Shown: in pieces, positions 47,665 to 58,315 of the stretch
How positions within the stretch are numbered: position 1 is the first letter of the stretch
Layout of the letters: each line of letters begins with the position of its first letter
Origin: Myotis daubentonii
Taxonomy: Eukaryota > Chordata > Mammalia > Chiroptera > Vespertilionidae
Assembly (NCBI RefSeq): GCF_963259705.1
Contig: NC_081842.1
Location: 184,330,349-184,394,348 of the forward strand
Reading direction: 5' to 3'
Length of the DNA: 64,000 nucleotides
Translations under genes and position numbers: made by a program
The notes under the pieces: generated by a model
What the model was told of the DNA's origin: nothing
Seen by the model: only the letters and a program-made list of their open reading frames with translations
Databases searched by the model: none

Positions 47665-48131
47665 CCCCCGGCCATTGTGGTCCAGTGGTTGAGCATCGAC
47701 CTGTGAACCAGGAGGTCATGGTTCAATTCCTGGTCAAGGCACATGTCAGGGTTATGAGCCTAATCCCTAGTAGGGGGTGTGCAGGAGGCAGCCGATCAAT
47801 GATTCTCCCTCATTATTATTTTTTAAAAATATTTTATTGATTTTTTACAAAGAGGAAGGGAGAGGGATAGAGAGTTAGAAACATCTATGAGAGAGAAGCA
47901 TCGATCAGCTGCCTCCTGCACACCCCCCTACTGGGGATGTGCCTGCAACCAAGGTACATGGCCTTGACCGGAATCGAACCCGGGACCCTTGAGTCCGCAA
48001 GCCGAGGCTCTATCCACTGAGCAAAACTGGCCAGGGCTCTCCCTCATAATTGATGTTACTATCTTTCTTTTCCTCTTCCTTCCTCTCTGAAATCAATAAA
48101 AATATATTTTAAAAATACTTCATAAAAAAAT
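47665..48131 (+). mobile_element. Ves SINE (outer copy), interrupted by another SINE
   Basis: Sense copy from CCCCGGCCATTGTGGTCCAG through 47813, continuing at about 48048 to its tail. Perfect 11-bp outer TSD GACAACTCTTG at 47654-47664 and 48132-48142. Confidence 0.93.
47814..48037 (-). mobile_element. Ves SINE nested in a SINE
   Basis: Reversed, near-consensus, with head CTATCCACTGAGCAAAACTG. 10-bp TSD TCTCCCTCAT at 47804-47813 and 48038-48047. It must be younger than its host SINE. Confidence 0.93.
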
Positions 48132-48227
48132 GACAACTCTTGGAAGCAGTATATGTAGCTCCACTATTTTGTCTGATCAATAACCAGAAGTCTGAAAATT
48201 AAAGTCAGCCAAGAAGTTTCCATGTAG

Positions 48228-48470
48228 CCGAAACCGGTTTGGCTTAGTGGACAGAGCGTCGGCCTGCGGACTGAAAGGTCCCAGGTTCGATTCCGGTCAA
48301 GAGCATGTACCTGGGTTGCGGGCACATCCCCAGTAGGAGGTGTGCAGGAGGCAGCTGATCGATGTTCCTCTCTCATCGATGTTTCTAACTCTCTATCTCT
48401 CTCCCTTCTTCTCTGTAAAAAATCAATAAAATATATTTTTTAAAAAACACACACACAAAAAAACAACAAC
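48228..48470 (+). mobile_element. Ves SINE, young
   Basis: Near-consensus head CCGAAACCGGTTTGGCTTAG and a variable (CA)/(AAC) tail. Perfect 17-bp TSD AAGAAGTTTCCATGTAG at 48211-48227 and 48471-48487. Confidence 0.96.
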
Positions 48471-49274
48471 AAGAAGTTTCCATGTAGAAACTTTGGCCAA
48501 ATGGAACAAATAAACTACTTAGCATGTGGTAGAAGCAGTCCCTACCTTATGATCAAGGCCACCATGTTCCAAAAGTTTGTAAATTATTTACAATTCTCAA
48601 TACATTATCGAACAAAAAGAAATATTTGTTAAAAAAAATGAAATATTTGTTCAAGGTTAGAAATAAACGCCACACAATAGCTATGATAGTGTACAGTATT
48701 GCCTTGTTTACCACTGTATCCTTAGCATACCTGGTACATGTCTGTTTCATGACTGAAATTCCAGGTACCATGCTATAAAAAGAGCCGCATAACAAGGTTG
48801 AAAATGGCTAGTCTGGCAAGCAGAACAAAGAAAATGTAGAGGCCGATGTTTTCCTATGTGAACCTTTCAGCACCACTCAATTTTTAAAATTATATTAGAT
48901 AGGTACTATTGCCCCAACTTTTACAAGTAAAATCTGCATTAGTCACTTAACTTTCTTCTGAAACAACTTATACATTTCATTAAAAGCACGAGTTGACAAA
49001 TTTCGTTAGACCTACACAGCTCCTTGCCATAAGATGAGTGAAATGGCTTTGTACTGCATAATTACTCGTCACTGTAAATGCTCTAGCTTTTATGCATTCT
49101 AACTTCACATTAGAATTGGGAAGTTAAATGAAAACTATGCATTCATCTCTAAAGAAAGGGTGTGGGAAAAGCTATTGCTCTTATTTTATATATTTCTACA
49201 TAGTTAAACAATTTTAAAAAGCACAACTTATGTCATTATTATAGTCTTTAAAAATTCAATCCTCATTATTATCT

Positions 49275-49405
49275 TTATTCTGTATACTAGACTGAGTTCT
49301 GTGAAGGCAAGGACAATATGTTGTTTACTCACAATGATATCCTGTACAACTGTAACAGTGCATGGAACACATGAAGTGTTTGATAAATATTTACCAAATA
49401 AATAA
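49275..49405 (+). repeat. L2 3'-end fragment
   Basis: CTGAGTTCTGTGAAGGCAAG GACAATATG then TGGAACACATGAAGTGTTTG ATAAATATTTAC is L2 tail text. Confidence 0.6.
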
Positions 49406-49983
49406 CTTTTCTGAAACATATTCTCTTTACCTTCTGAATTGAGCATGCACTTTATTTTTATAAAGAGAAGGTAAGAAAATACATAAGTTCTAAGAGATTC
49501 CCATAAAAAGACACAGTTAAAATAAATTTCTGGCAGTTAAAGGAATAACCTTTAGCTTCTATAAAACTGTGCCATTTGTGTAGTTGTTTCCCAATGTTTG
49601 AGATAGGTGGTCTACTACCAGCACAATAGAATTAATTTAAAAAGTTAATCCTAGACTCCTAAGTTATAATTTAGGAGTCATAAATTTTACTGCCCTCAGT
49701 AATAGCAACAACATTGGCAATAGCCTTTAGAAGAATTTTCCTTTGTTATAGTAGCTCCAAATAACTGGCTACATCGCCAAACCCCTTTACCTATGAAAGA
49801 GATGACACATCTATATTGTAGTCATTCCTTTTGGAACACAAAGAGCCTCAAGGGAGAAAAACAAAACATATCTATTTTTCCACATGATACAAAAATAACT
49901 GAGGCCAGGGAAACCATTATAGGTACTAAACAGATATGTACATATTGAAAAATTGGAAATATATGTTCAAAAGCTAATTTCAG

Positions 49984-50656
49984 CCCTAGCTGGTTTGGCT
50001 CATTGGATAGAGTGTCGGCCTGCGGACTGAAGGGTCCTGGGTCTGATTTTGGTCAAGGGCACATACCCTGGTTGTGGGCTCGATCTCCAGGGGGGGCATG
50101 CAGGAGGCAGCCTATTAGTAATTCTCTCTCTGTGGGGAAGTATGAGACTTGGTTGGAAAGTTTGTAAGGACATTCCGAGAAAAGGGAAGTGTGCAGAAGG
50201 CCGCCTAATCTGTTTATCGGAATTCTGACTTAGGGGAGTGCCAAAGTCGGTGCCCCTAATTATTCCTTGACCTTTCCAAACACGTCTGTGCACGTGCAGA
50301 CCCCCAGATGTTTACTGGAATCCTTATGCTTAATCTTTGGGTGTCCTTGCTTAAAGGACACTACAAACACATGTGCCCTCCCAATATTACTTACCCTACT
50401 GATTGTATCTAAAAGATAAACTTTCTCTCAAACTGCTGCTACAATAAAAGCCTAATGAGGCAGGCAATCAGGGCTGTCTGGTTCCTTTAGCCAGGGAGTC
50501 CCTTAGCCCTCTCTTTCACAGCAAATGTGTAAGAGTAATCCATTCATTTGTTGCTCAGGGTGTGCTGGTCAGCTCTGGCATCTCTCATCATTGATGTTTC
50601 TATCTCTCTCTCCCTCTCCCTTCTTCTCTGAAATCAATAAAAATATATATTTTTTT
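49984..50656 (+). mobile_element. Ves SINE interrupted by a retroviral LTR
   Basis: Sense copy: head and middle at 49984-50130, last part and tail at 50581-50656. Outer TSD AAAGCTAAT on both sides (about 49970 and 50657). Confidence 0.92.
50131..50580 (+). mobile_element. Solo LTR of an endogenous retrovirus, 450 bp
   Basis: Begins TGTGGGGAAG and ends CTCTGGCA (TG...CA). Flanked by a 6-bp TCTCTC repeat (50125-50130 and 50581-50586). A polyadenylation signal AATAAA is at 50443-50448. Removing the block restores the SINE sequence, so the borders are exact. A 6-bp TSD is typical of class II (beta-like) ERVs, but the TCTC context leaves the length ambiguous. No viral genes remain. Confidence 0.9.
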
Positions 50657-51008
50657 AAAGCTAATCTTCAGCGAAGTAGCGAAACACCCAAGAAGAATAC
50701 TAAATTTTTTTTTTATTAATCTTACTCAGTTAGACAAACAGCATTATAGAAAAGAAGGTAGAATGAAGGTCCTAATACTAACGACTAATTTCTTAGCTAG
50801 TCTCCTAAACTGCACACTAAATACTAAATTTGTTTGTCTATAATAAAAGTTTGACAGATATAATTATCATACAGAAGTATTTCATTTTTTTAAAGTTTAA
50901 GAATGGCTCTATTGTTTTTCCAGCCTTGATAATGATTTGAAATCTGAAGTCTGTCACATCTGCTTTATGGATAATGATGTTTTTATCTACAGTTTCAATG
51001 TCATTTCT

Positions 51009-51132
51009 TTTTTTTTTTTAAATATATTTTTTACTGATTTTTTACAGAGAGGAAGGGAGAGAGATAGAGAGTTAGAAACATCGATGAGAGAGAAACATCG
51101 ATCAGCTGCCTCCTGCACATCTCCTACTGGGG
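51009..51132 (-). mobile_element. 5'-truncated Ves SINE
   Basis: Reversed tail and middle only, ending at CTCCTACTGGGG. Perfect 14-bp TSD TCAATGTCATTTCT at 50995-51008 and 51133-51146. Confidence 0.94.
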
Positions 51133-51777
51133 TCAATGTCATTTCTGATGAGATTTCTACTAGCGCTCCCTATTCCCCTCAGCCATATTCTTATACAAGG
51201 TATCATGCCCTTGCTCTCTAGGGGCTTGAGATCAAAGCCAATGGATAGTGAACCAATAGTAAAGAGCAAAAACTATACAATTACAAGACAGTAGCAATGA
51301 AATTCCAATTTGATAGCCATTTAAGATACAATTTACGGTGGCCTACATAAACTTATTTACTAGTATATGGGACAATTATAGCCCAATTTCTTGACCCAAA
51401 GAATAATTACAGAAGCCATTTAGTATAAAAAAAATTTAAATAGCATTTCACTTACAGCATAAAAGTAAAAAACTTAAAGGTCTATACTACTCAATTAGAC
51501 ATCTACATCAGTGTTTTCCAACTGAGATCTAAAAAGTCTTTACTACAATCTTCTGTGTTTTCATTTCTGATAACTATAAAAATTAGTAAGATGTTCCTCA
51601 ACTTACAATAAACTTATCATACGCTGAAAATATCATTAAGTTGAAAATGCATTTAATAAACCTGACTTATAGAACATCATAGCTTAGCCTAGCCTACTTT
51701 AAATATGTGTTCTACTGAGAACACTTATATTAGCCTATAGTTGGGCAAAATATCCTAACACAATGAGTATACTATAG

Positions 51778-52000
51778 CAGTGGTTCTCAACCTTCCTAAT
51801 GCCGCAACCCTTTAATACAGTTCCTCATGTTGTGGTGACCCCCAATTTCATTGTTACAAATTGAACATAATTAAAGCATAGTGATTAATCACAAAAACAA
51901 TATGTAATTATATATGTGTTTTCCAATGGTCTTAGGCAACCCCTGTGAAAGGGTCGTTCGACCCCCAAAGGGGTCGCAACCCACAGATTGAGAACCACTG
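51778..52000. mobile_element. hAT-family MITE, 223 bp
   Basis: Ends CAGTGGTTCTCAACC and GATTGAGAACCACTG are inverted repeats. CTATAG stands on both sides (51772-51777 and 52001-52006), an incomplete 8-bp TSD. Contains CCCCAAAGGGGTCGCAACCC subterminal text. Confidence 0.88.
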
Positions 52001-52683
52001 CTATAGAGTATCTGTTGTTGACCCTTATGATCTCATGGCTGCCTGGGAGCTGCAGCTCACTGCTACTACCCAGCATCACAAGAGTATTGTACCACACATT
52101 GCTAGCAGGAGAAAAGAGCAAAATTCAAAGTAAAGTTTCTAGTGAATGGGTAAATTGAACCATCATAAGTCAGGGACCACACACTGAATCAGCTCAGTTA
52201 ATAATGTTAAGTACAAATGCTACCAAGCTATTTCAGTGCCCATGTTTTTGTTTATAATCAAGTTGGCACCAAGCACTTACCACTACTTATCACAGAAGAG
52301 CCTTTATCATGTAAATTACATATATGTGAAGTAAGATCCAACTGACCTCCTGGCACGTGCTGTACAAATGAAGGTTTCCCAGCAGTCAGAAAAGAAAGTG
52401 GTGAGATGACAGAATTATCTTATTCCACACAGTAGTGTACGCATGCCAAACTTAAAAAGAATCTATACCCTGTCAGAACCATCTTCACATTGTAAGCAGT
52501 AATGCACTTTTAGCAAGGCACTATCATTCATCACATTAAATGAATGTTAATTTGGGTTTTATTGTTTTTTTATATATAATTTGCAATTTTCTTTTAGAAG
52601 TCTAGTTAGTTCTGTAACATTTTAAACCTAAGAAGTCCATACTTAGATTTAGGTTTGCCACATTAAATAACATTATGATTTAA

Positions 52684-53040
52684 CTAGAGGCCCGATGCAC
52701 GAAATACATGCAATTGGGGGGGGGGGGGTGATCCCTCAGGCTGGCCTGTGCCCTCTCGCAGTTTGGGAGCCCTCAGGGGATGTCAGACTGATGGCTTAAG
52801 CTGGCAGTTGGACATCCTTAGCGCTGCCACAGAGGCAGGAGATGCTCCAGCCACCACTGCTGCGCTTGCCAGCCATAAGCCCAGCTTCTAGCTGAGTGAC
52901 ACTCCCCCTGTGGGTGCGCACTGACTACCAGGGGGCAGCTCCTGCATTGAGCATCTGTCCCCTGGTGGTGAGTGCAGGTCACAGCAACCGGTAGTTCCAC
53001 CGTTCAGTCGATTTGCATATTAGCCTTTCATTATATAGGA
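52684..53040 (-). mobile_element. Helibat, reverse orientation, 357 bp
   Basis: CTAGAGGCCCGATGCACGAA at the low end and CCTTTCATTATATAGGA at 53024-53040 are reversed 3' and 5' termini. Contains the family CTACCAGGGGGCAGCTCCTG box. The terminal hairpin is worn and followed by a G14 run. Confidence 0.9.
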
Positions 53041-53063
53041 ATACTTTAAACACTGGAATTCTG

Positions 53064-53140
53064 GGCTTCCCCTCCCTCCCTTCCACTTTCTCTAAAAATC
53101 AATGGAAAAATATCCTCAGGTGAGGATTAACAAAAAAACA
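53064..53140 (+). mobile_element. SINE tail fragment
   Basis: CTAAAAATCAATGGAAAAAT ATCCTCAGGTGAGGATT is the 3' end of the older Ves subtype. Confidence 0.75.
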
Positions 53141-53654
53141 AACAAAAAGTCCAGTGACAAGAAATTCTTAGGATGATAGTAAGATCAATACTGAAGAAAC
53201 TGATCCTAAGCTCACACAGGAGTGAAATAACTAAAACTGAAAGGTACTAAATTGCCAAAGAAAAATGGAGAAGTAGAGTTTAGACTAAAACAAGAGAAGA
53301 AAAGTGCAGAAGTAAAGTGGTAGACGAGGCTGAAGGTAAGAAAACTGTAGTTAAAGAGGAAACACTTTTAAATTCAATATTATGGAGGCGGTGGAGCTCT
53401 TAGTAAAGACAAGGCAAAAAACAGTATAGCTTAATGGCTAACATAGAGATGAAACTCAATGAAAAAAGAAGGAATGCAAATACCCTTTCCCACACACATA
53501 TGGAAGAAAACTCTATGAGTGCCTACTCCACAGAGCCTAATAGTATGTTATACATTTCAAAGTACTCAATAGACAACAATGGAAAAGCAACCCATACATC
53601 ATCTGCTAGCTCCTAAATTTCTTCAATTATTTCTTCATTTAACTAACCATTATT

Positions 53655-53915
53655 GAGCACTATTTAAAAGGCCAAGTTCTGGGAGGGGAAATGGTAAGAG
53701 TAATTGTTGTATTAGTGATGCAATTAACATTTATCAAGTTCTTATGACAGCTAGGCATTGTTTCAACAAATGTGCATTTAACGCATTTCATTGTCAAAAC
53801 AACCCTATAAAGTAGGTATTTTATTTTCCTTGTTTTATAGATGAGGACATTTGAACTGAGAGAGAGTAAGTTCAATGTCAAGAGCTGGCACCAAAGTCAG
53901 GTTCTTCATCACACT
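53655..53915 (-). repeat. MIR SINE
   Basis: Antisense MIR: ACATTTATCAAGTTCTTATG, CAACCCTATAAAGTAGGTAT, TTTTATAGATGAGGACATTT. Confidence 0.7.
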
Positions 53916-54038
53916 TCACTATCTGTAAGAAGAGAATCTTTACGTTTTTGTCAATCAAATTAACAGTTAATTACAAATTTCTAAAGGTCCTATCCTCTGC
54001 ATGCTTAACTTTAGAAAAAATATATAAAGAATTATTTT

Positions 54039-54248
54039 GGCCCAGCTGGTTTAGCTCAGCGGCTAGAGCATCAGCCTGCGGATGAAGGGTCTCAGGTTCG
54101 ATTCTGGCCAAGGGCACATGCCTGGGATGTGGGCTTGATCCCCAGTAGGGGGGCGTACAGGAGGCAGCCGATTGATGATTCTCTCTCATCATTGATGTTT
54201 CTATCTCACTATCCCTCTCCCTTCCTCTCTGAAATCAATTTTTAAAAA
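54039..54248 (+). mobile_element. Ves SINE
   Basis: Head GGCCCAGCTGGTTTAGCTCA, B-box AGGTTCGATTCTGG, tail CTGAAATCAATTTTT. Perfect 13-bp TSD AAAGAATTATTTT at 54026-54038 and 54249-54261. Confidence 0.94.
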
Positions 54249-54414
54249 AAAGAATTATTTTTTATCATATGTATTTTAAAATATGAAAACTATCAGAGTC
54301 TAAGACTTCTCAAAGTTATCTTTTTCTTCCTGTTATTCCCAAAGACACATAAGCTATCTTCTTAGCAAAAGCTCATAAAGCTTTATGTTGAGACAGAGAA
54401 GCATCCTTCTGACT

Positions 54415-54735
54415 GTCAAACCTGAGAGGGAAGGGGAGAGGCGGGTTAGAGATCAACCAAAGGACTTGTATGCATGTATATAAGCATTACCAATGGACAC
54501 AGTCACTAGGGGGATGAGGGCATGTACTGGGGGGTGGGAGTGGCCGGAGAGAGGTCAATGGAGGAAAAAATATATATATTGTAATAGCTATGTATGGGCG
54601 GGGGGAAGGGGGGTACTTGAAATATTAGGGGGACCACTCTGTAAAGTATATGACTGTCTAACCACTATGTTGTGTACCTGAAACTAATTCAGAATAATAT
54701 TGAATGTGAACTATAATGGAAAAAAAAAGATGGAA
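54415..54735 (+). repeat. L1 3' UTR with G-rich tract
   Basis: Text CACTATGTTGTGTACCTGAA ACTAATTC at the end and a G-run block GGGCGGGGGGAAGGGGGGT at 54596-54614 are typical of bat L1 3' UTRs. Ends with an A-tail. Confidence 0.65.
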
Positions 54736-55119
54736 AAATTGTATGTTATATGTCTTTCATCATCATCATCATCATCAAAATAATAATAAAATAAGTAAAA
54801 AATAGCATAGCTCATATAGTAATTTGTAGATCTCTTAGTTCAGCTTGTATTCATTTCTTAATCTCTTAACAATCATATCTTGGAATAATGTTTTTTAAGC
54901 TTCTATTTGAATACTTTTAAGTGATGGGGAGCTCCCCATGTTATAGGATGCCCTATTCTACCTTGTCTTTTCAAGCCAATTCCTGGTATAGGACAAAGAT
55001 AAATAGAGAGAAAGGGTCATAAAAGTTCAGTTTTCTATAATTCAATCCTGTAAATCAAAACAAAATCCTATGTATGCCACAATATAAGCTCTTTCACTGG
55101 AGAATAAACATAGAGAACT

Positions 55120-55545
55120 ATGGCAGAGTAGACATTTGGTGTTTTTGTCACCCAGCATCTTTTGTTCCTTATTCTGACTTTACAGGAGGGTGGGGGAACC
55201 ACAACCATCTTCCCCCCCATCAGCAATGTGTTCTGATGAAGCAGATTACATATCGGCTCCAGGGGTGGAACACAACTATGACACTGTGATTGGTCAGGAT
55301 TGGGAAAATGACTGGTGATGATCAGCACAAATCCTATTAATCCTATCACATCCAGAGAGATCCAACAAGGGTAGGATGAAATTGTTGCAACCACCTTACC
55401 ACCAAAAAAAGGAGAACCTAACTAAAAATGAAGCCAACCTAGAACATGAACCTAGAAATGGAGATGGGGATCTGGATCCTCATGACATTGTTTAAGTGCC
55501 TACTTCAAACCACACTTAAGCCAGATTTGCTTTTTTCTTAACCAG
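55120..55545 (+). repeat. Probable old L1 3'-region fragment
   Basis: GATCAGCACAAATCC..., AATGAAGCCAACCTAGAACA and CCTCATGACATTGTTTAAGT follow an old L1 3' text from memory. Weak support. Confidence 0.4.
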
Positions 55546-55837
55546 TTTGGGATTTTTATTTCCCTTTCATCTCAAAGAGTACTATCCAACACATATGGTA
55601 ATTGCCAAATCCCTTAACAAAAAATGTAGGTCAACTTCTTAGCATGTTCCTGTTGGCAATGCTTTTTATGTAATTTGGTTATATCAATAATCAACTATAG
55701 GTACTAAATTTAAAAAAGGAATCTGGCACATTTTAACATAGCATTTCCCTTCAACATTGCCTTGCACTGTCTTGTTTCTAAACAAAAATCAGTATTTTAC
55801 CCTACAGAGAGCATAAGAAAATGACAACTTTACTATA

Positions 55838-56118
55838 CAGTGGGGCCTTGACTTACGAGTGTCCCGACTAATGAGTTTTTCGAGATACGAGCCGTCTCTC
55901 GGCCGATATTTGCTTTGAGTTGCGAGCTAAAATTCAGGTTACGAGCCAGCTTCAGATACCCTACTCTTAGCTGGTGCAGCGAACGTCACAGTGAACGCCA
56001 CAACATCAGCCCAGCATCACGTGTCTCACTCGTTCACTTTATGACTTGACATACAAGTAAATTTGAGTTACGAGCCCCGTCACGGAACGAATGAAACTCG
56101 TAAATCAAGGCCCCACTG
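55838..56118. mobile_element. Tigger-like (Tc/mariner) MITE, 281 bp
   Basis: Ends CAGTGGGGCCTTGACTTACG and, reversed, CAGTGGGGCCTTGATTTACG; TA on both sides (55836-55837, 56119-56120). The inside keeps CGAG/CTCG pairs. No transposase frame. Confidence 0.88.
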
Positions 56119-56120
56119 TA

Positions 56121-56721
56121 TCCTATCTTATAAAAGACAAAAAGGATAATTAACCGTACCTCTGCTATGCTTCCCATTGGCTAATCAGGGTGATATGCAA
56201 ATTAACTGCCAACAAAGATGGCGGCTGGCAGCCACGCAGCTGAAGCGAGCAGGAGGCTTGCTTACTCCAGTGATGGAGGAAGCCAAGGTTCCCTGCCTGC
56301 CACGGCCCGGCTCTAAGCTCCGAAAGCAACAGAGTTTCAATTATAGAAGCTAAACAAACCCCAGATACCTGCTTTCAGCAGGCGGTGGCCTCAGAGCTGG
56401 AACCAGCTCTCAGTTCCAGTGACAGCAACAATGTTTCAATTATAGAAGGTAAATAAACCCCAGAATAAAAAAAAAAAAGAAAGAAAGAAAGGAGAGGCTG
56501 GGAGCTTCAGTTGCCGGCCAGCCTGAAAAAGGCCCTCAGCCCCTCACCCAGACTGGCCAGGCACCTCAGTGGGGACCCCCACCCTGAAGGGGGTGTGACC
56601 AGCTGCAAACAGCCATCCGCCCCTACCCAGGCTGGCCAGGCACCCCAGCGGGACCCCCACCCTGATCTGGGACACCCTTCAAGGCAAACCAGCCAGCTCC
56701 CACCTGTGCACCAGGCCTCTA
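56121..56721 (+). mobile_element. Helibat array, unit 1
   Basis: Begins TCCTATCTTATAAAAGACAA directly after the TA of the Tigger-like MITE. Same body as 3696-4265, more diverged, with an A-rich tract at 56465-56490 and two copies of an about 70-bp CCAGACTGGCCAGGCACCTC block. Confidence 0.85.
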
Positions 56722-57187
56722 TCCTATATAGTAAAAGGGTAATATGCAAACTGATCCTAGCAGCAGAAAGACTGGGAATGTTTGGTCACTATGACACACA
56801 CTGACCACCAGGGGGCAGACGCTCAATGCAGGAGCTGCCCTCTGGTGGTCAGTGCACTCCCACATGGGGGAGCTCTGCTCAGCCACAAGCCAGGCTGACG
56901 GCTGCCAGCACAGCGGTGGTGGTGGGAGCCTCTCCTGCCTCCTCAGCAGCGCTAAGGATGTCCGACTGCAGCTTAGGTCTGCTCCCCGTTGGCAAGTGGA
57001 CATCCCCCCAGGGCTGCCGGGCTGCTAGATGGATATCTGATTGCCAGCTTAGGCCCAATATCCCGGGGAGCAGGTCTAAGCCAGCAGGTGGTCATCCCCC
57101 GAGGGGTCCCAGACTGTGAGAGGGCACAGGCCGGGCTGAGGGACACCCCCCCCCCAGTGCACAAATTTTTGTGCACCGGGCCTCTAG
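56722..57187 (+). mobile_element. Helibat array, unit 2
   Basis: Starts TCCTATATAGTAAAAGGGTA and ends with hairpin GTGCACAAATTTTTGTGCAC and CGGGCCTCTAG. Contains CACTGACCACCAGGGGGCAG and its near-inverse CTGCCCTCTGGTGGTCAGTG, a subterminal inverted repeat. Confidence 0.9.
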
Positions 57188-57516
57188 TCTATATAATAAA
57201 AGCCTAAACGATCGTTATGGCGGAACGACCAGAAAGACCAGTTGCTATGATGTGCACTGACCACCAGGGGGCAGACGCTCAACGCATGAGCTGCCCCTGG
57301 TGGTCAGTGTGCTCCCACATGGGAAGCACCGCTCAGCCAGAAGCCTGCCTCCGCAGTAGCGCTAAGGAACAGTGGGCTGAGCAGTAAGGAGCAGTGAGCA
57401 GGCAGGCAGTAAGGAGTGAGGGGTCCTGGACTGCAAGAGGGCACAGGCCAGGCTGAGGGACTCCCGCTCTCCCTCTCCCTCCCCCAGTGCATGAATTTCA
57501 TGCACCAGGCCTCTAG
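57188..57516 (+). mobile_element. Helibat array, unit 3
   Basis: Starts TCTATATAATAAAAGCCTAA immediately after CTAG and ends TGCATGAATTTCATGCA hairpin, CAGGCCTCTAG. Same CACCAGGGGGCAGACGCTCA box as unit 2. Confidence 0.9.
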
Positions 57517-58181
57517 TATTAATATAAAAGGCTAAGTGACCGATCATCTGTCCGTCTGACCAACTGGCTGGTACATATGACGTGCACTGGCAATTTAAGA
57601 ATAAATGTTGACTCCCACATGCGCAATATTTGTCCCCATCTGACACTGGCCTCCCATTTAAATTAATTCAAAGACAGTTTCCCATTATGCCAGCATTTGT
57701 AATGACTATTAATAAATCACAAGGACAAACTCTAGACAGAGTAGGAATATTCCTACCTGAACCTGTTTTCGGACATGGTCAGTTATATGTTGCTTTCTCT
57801 TGAGTTTGAAGAACATGTGACGCTAAAGTTGTAAATACTTCATCACAAGGGAAATTAGTCAAGCACTCTGAAAGTGTTTTTACTCTTAATGTGGTATACA
57901 GGGAGATATTAGAATAAGTTTAATCAATTTACCAGTCATTGTTCTTATCAATGTTTTTATATCATATTTTTGTTGTTTTTATATCATGTCTTTGTTGTTG
58001 TTATATCATGTTGTTATTGTTTATTTATTAATCAATTTATACATTATTTTCATATACATTTCACTAATTTTCTTTAATCTCTGATACTTCTATTATAAAG
58101 AAAGGGTGAATAGTGATATTAAAATATTTCTTCTACTTAATTTCTTTTCAATGTGCGTGAATCCATGCACTGGGCCACTAG
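57517..58181 (+). mobile_element. Helibat array, unit 4, internally deleted autonomous element
   Basis: Starts TATTAATATAAAAGGCTAAG and ends with an imperfect hairpin GTGCGTGAATCCATGCAC and TGGGCCACTAG. It keeps the 5' end (to about 57610), then the C-terminal part of the RepHel gene and the AT-rich 3' flank. It is therefore a deletion product of a protein-coding Helibat. Confidence 0.85.
57634..57917 (+). pseudogene. Helitron RepHel helicase C-terminus, dead fragment
   Basis: One frame contains [20 protein letters not shown], then [20 protein letters not shown], then two in-frame TGA codons, and continues to a normal end at VVYREILE and TAA (57915-57917). The [10 protein letters not shown] and GHGQLYVA blocks are the last motifs (V/VI region) of the Pif1-type helicase in Helitron RepHel proteins, which unwinds DNA during rolling-circle transposition. 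The two TGA stand where arginine codons would be expected (SRVR in the family), consistent with decay of CGA. A full protein is about 1500 residues; about 95 remain. Non-functional. Confidence 0.9.
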
Positions 58182-58315
58182 TATATTATAATACTGTAAA
58201 TGCAAGAATAAGTGACTCAGAAAGGAAAACTTTTCATTACATCATATCACAGTTATTTAAGAAAACAGAAAACAAAAACTAATGAACTATCCACAAGCCA
58301 TGTAAAGGCTCTTAC

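Larger units (their letters stand above)
26867..58315. other. Large OSBPL9 intron (31.4 kb) with internal CpG island
   Basis: Repeat-poor from 26867 to about 31700 (only a MIR at 28030) and from 33660 to 36780; these stretches are AT-rich single-copy DNA with no open frame of interest. The central part has Helibats, L2, SINEs and the CpG island. The upper part has L1, ERV, hAT and Helibat insertions. Remaining gaps (41000-42030, 43700-44430, 46100-47050, 48490-49270, 51250-51770, 52140-52680, 53140-53650) show nothing I can support. Confidence 0.7.
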
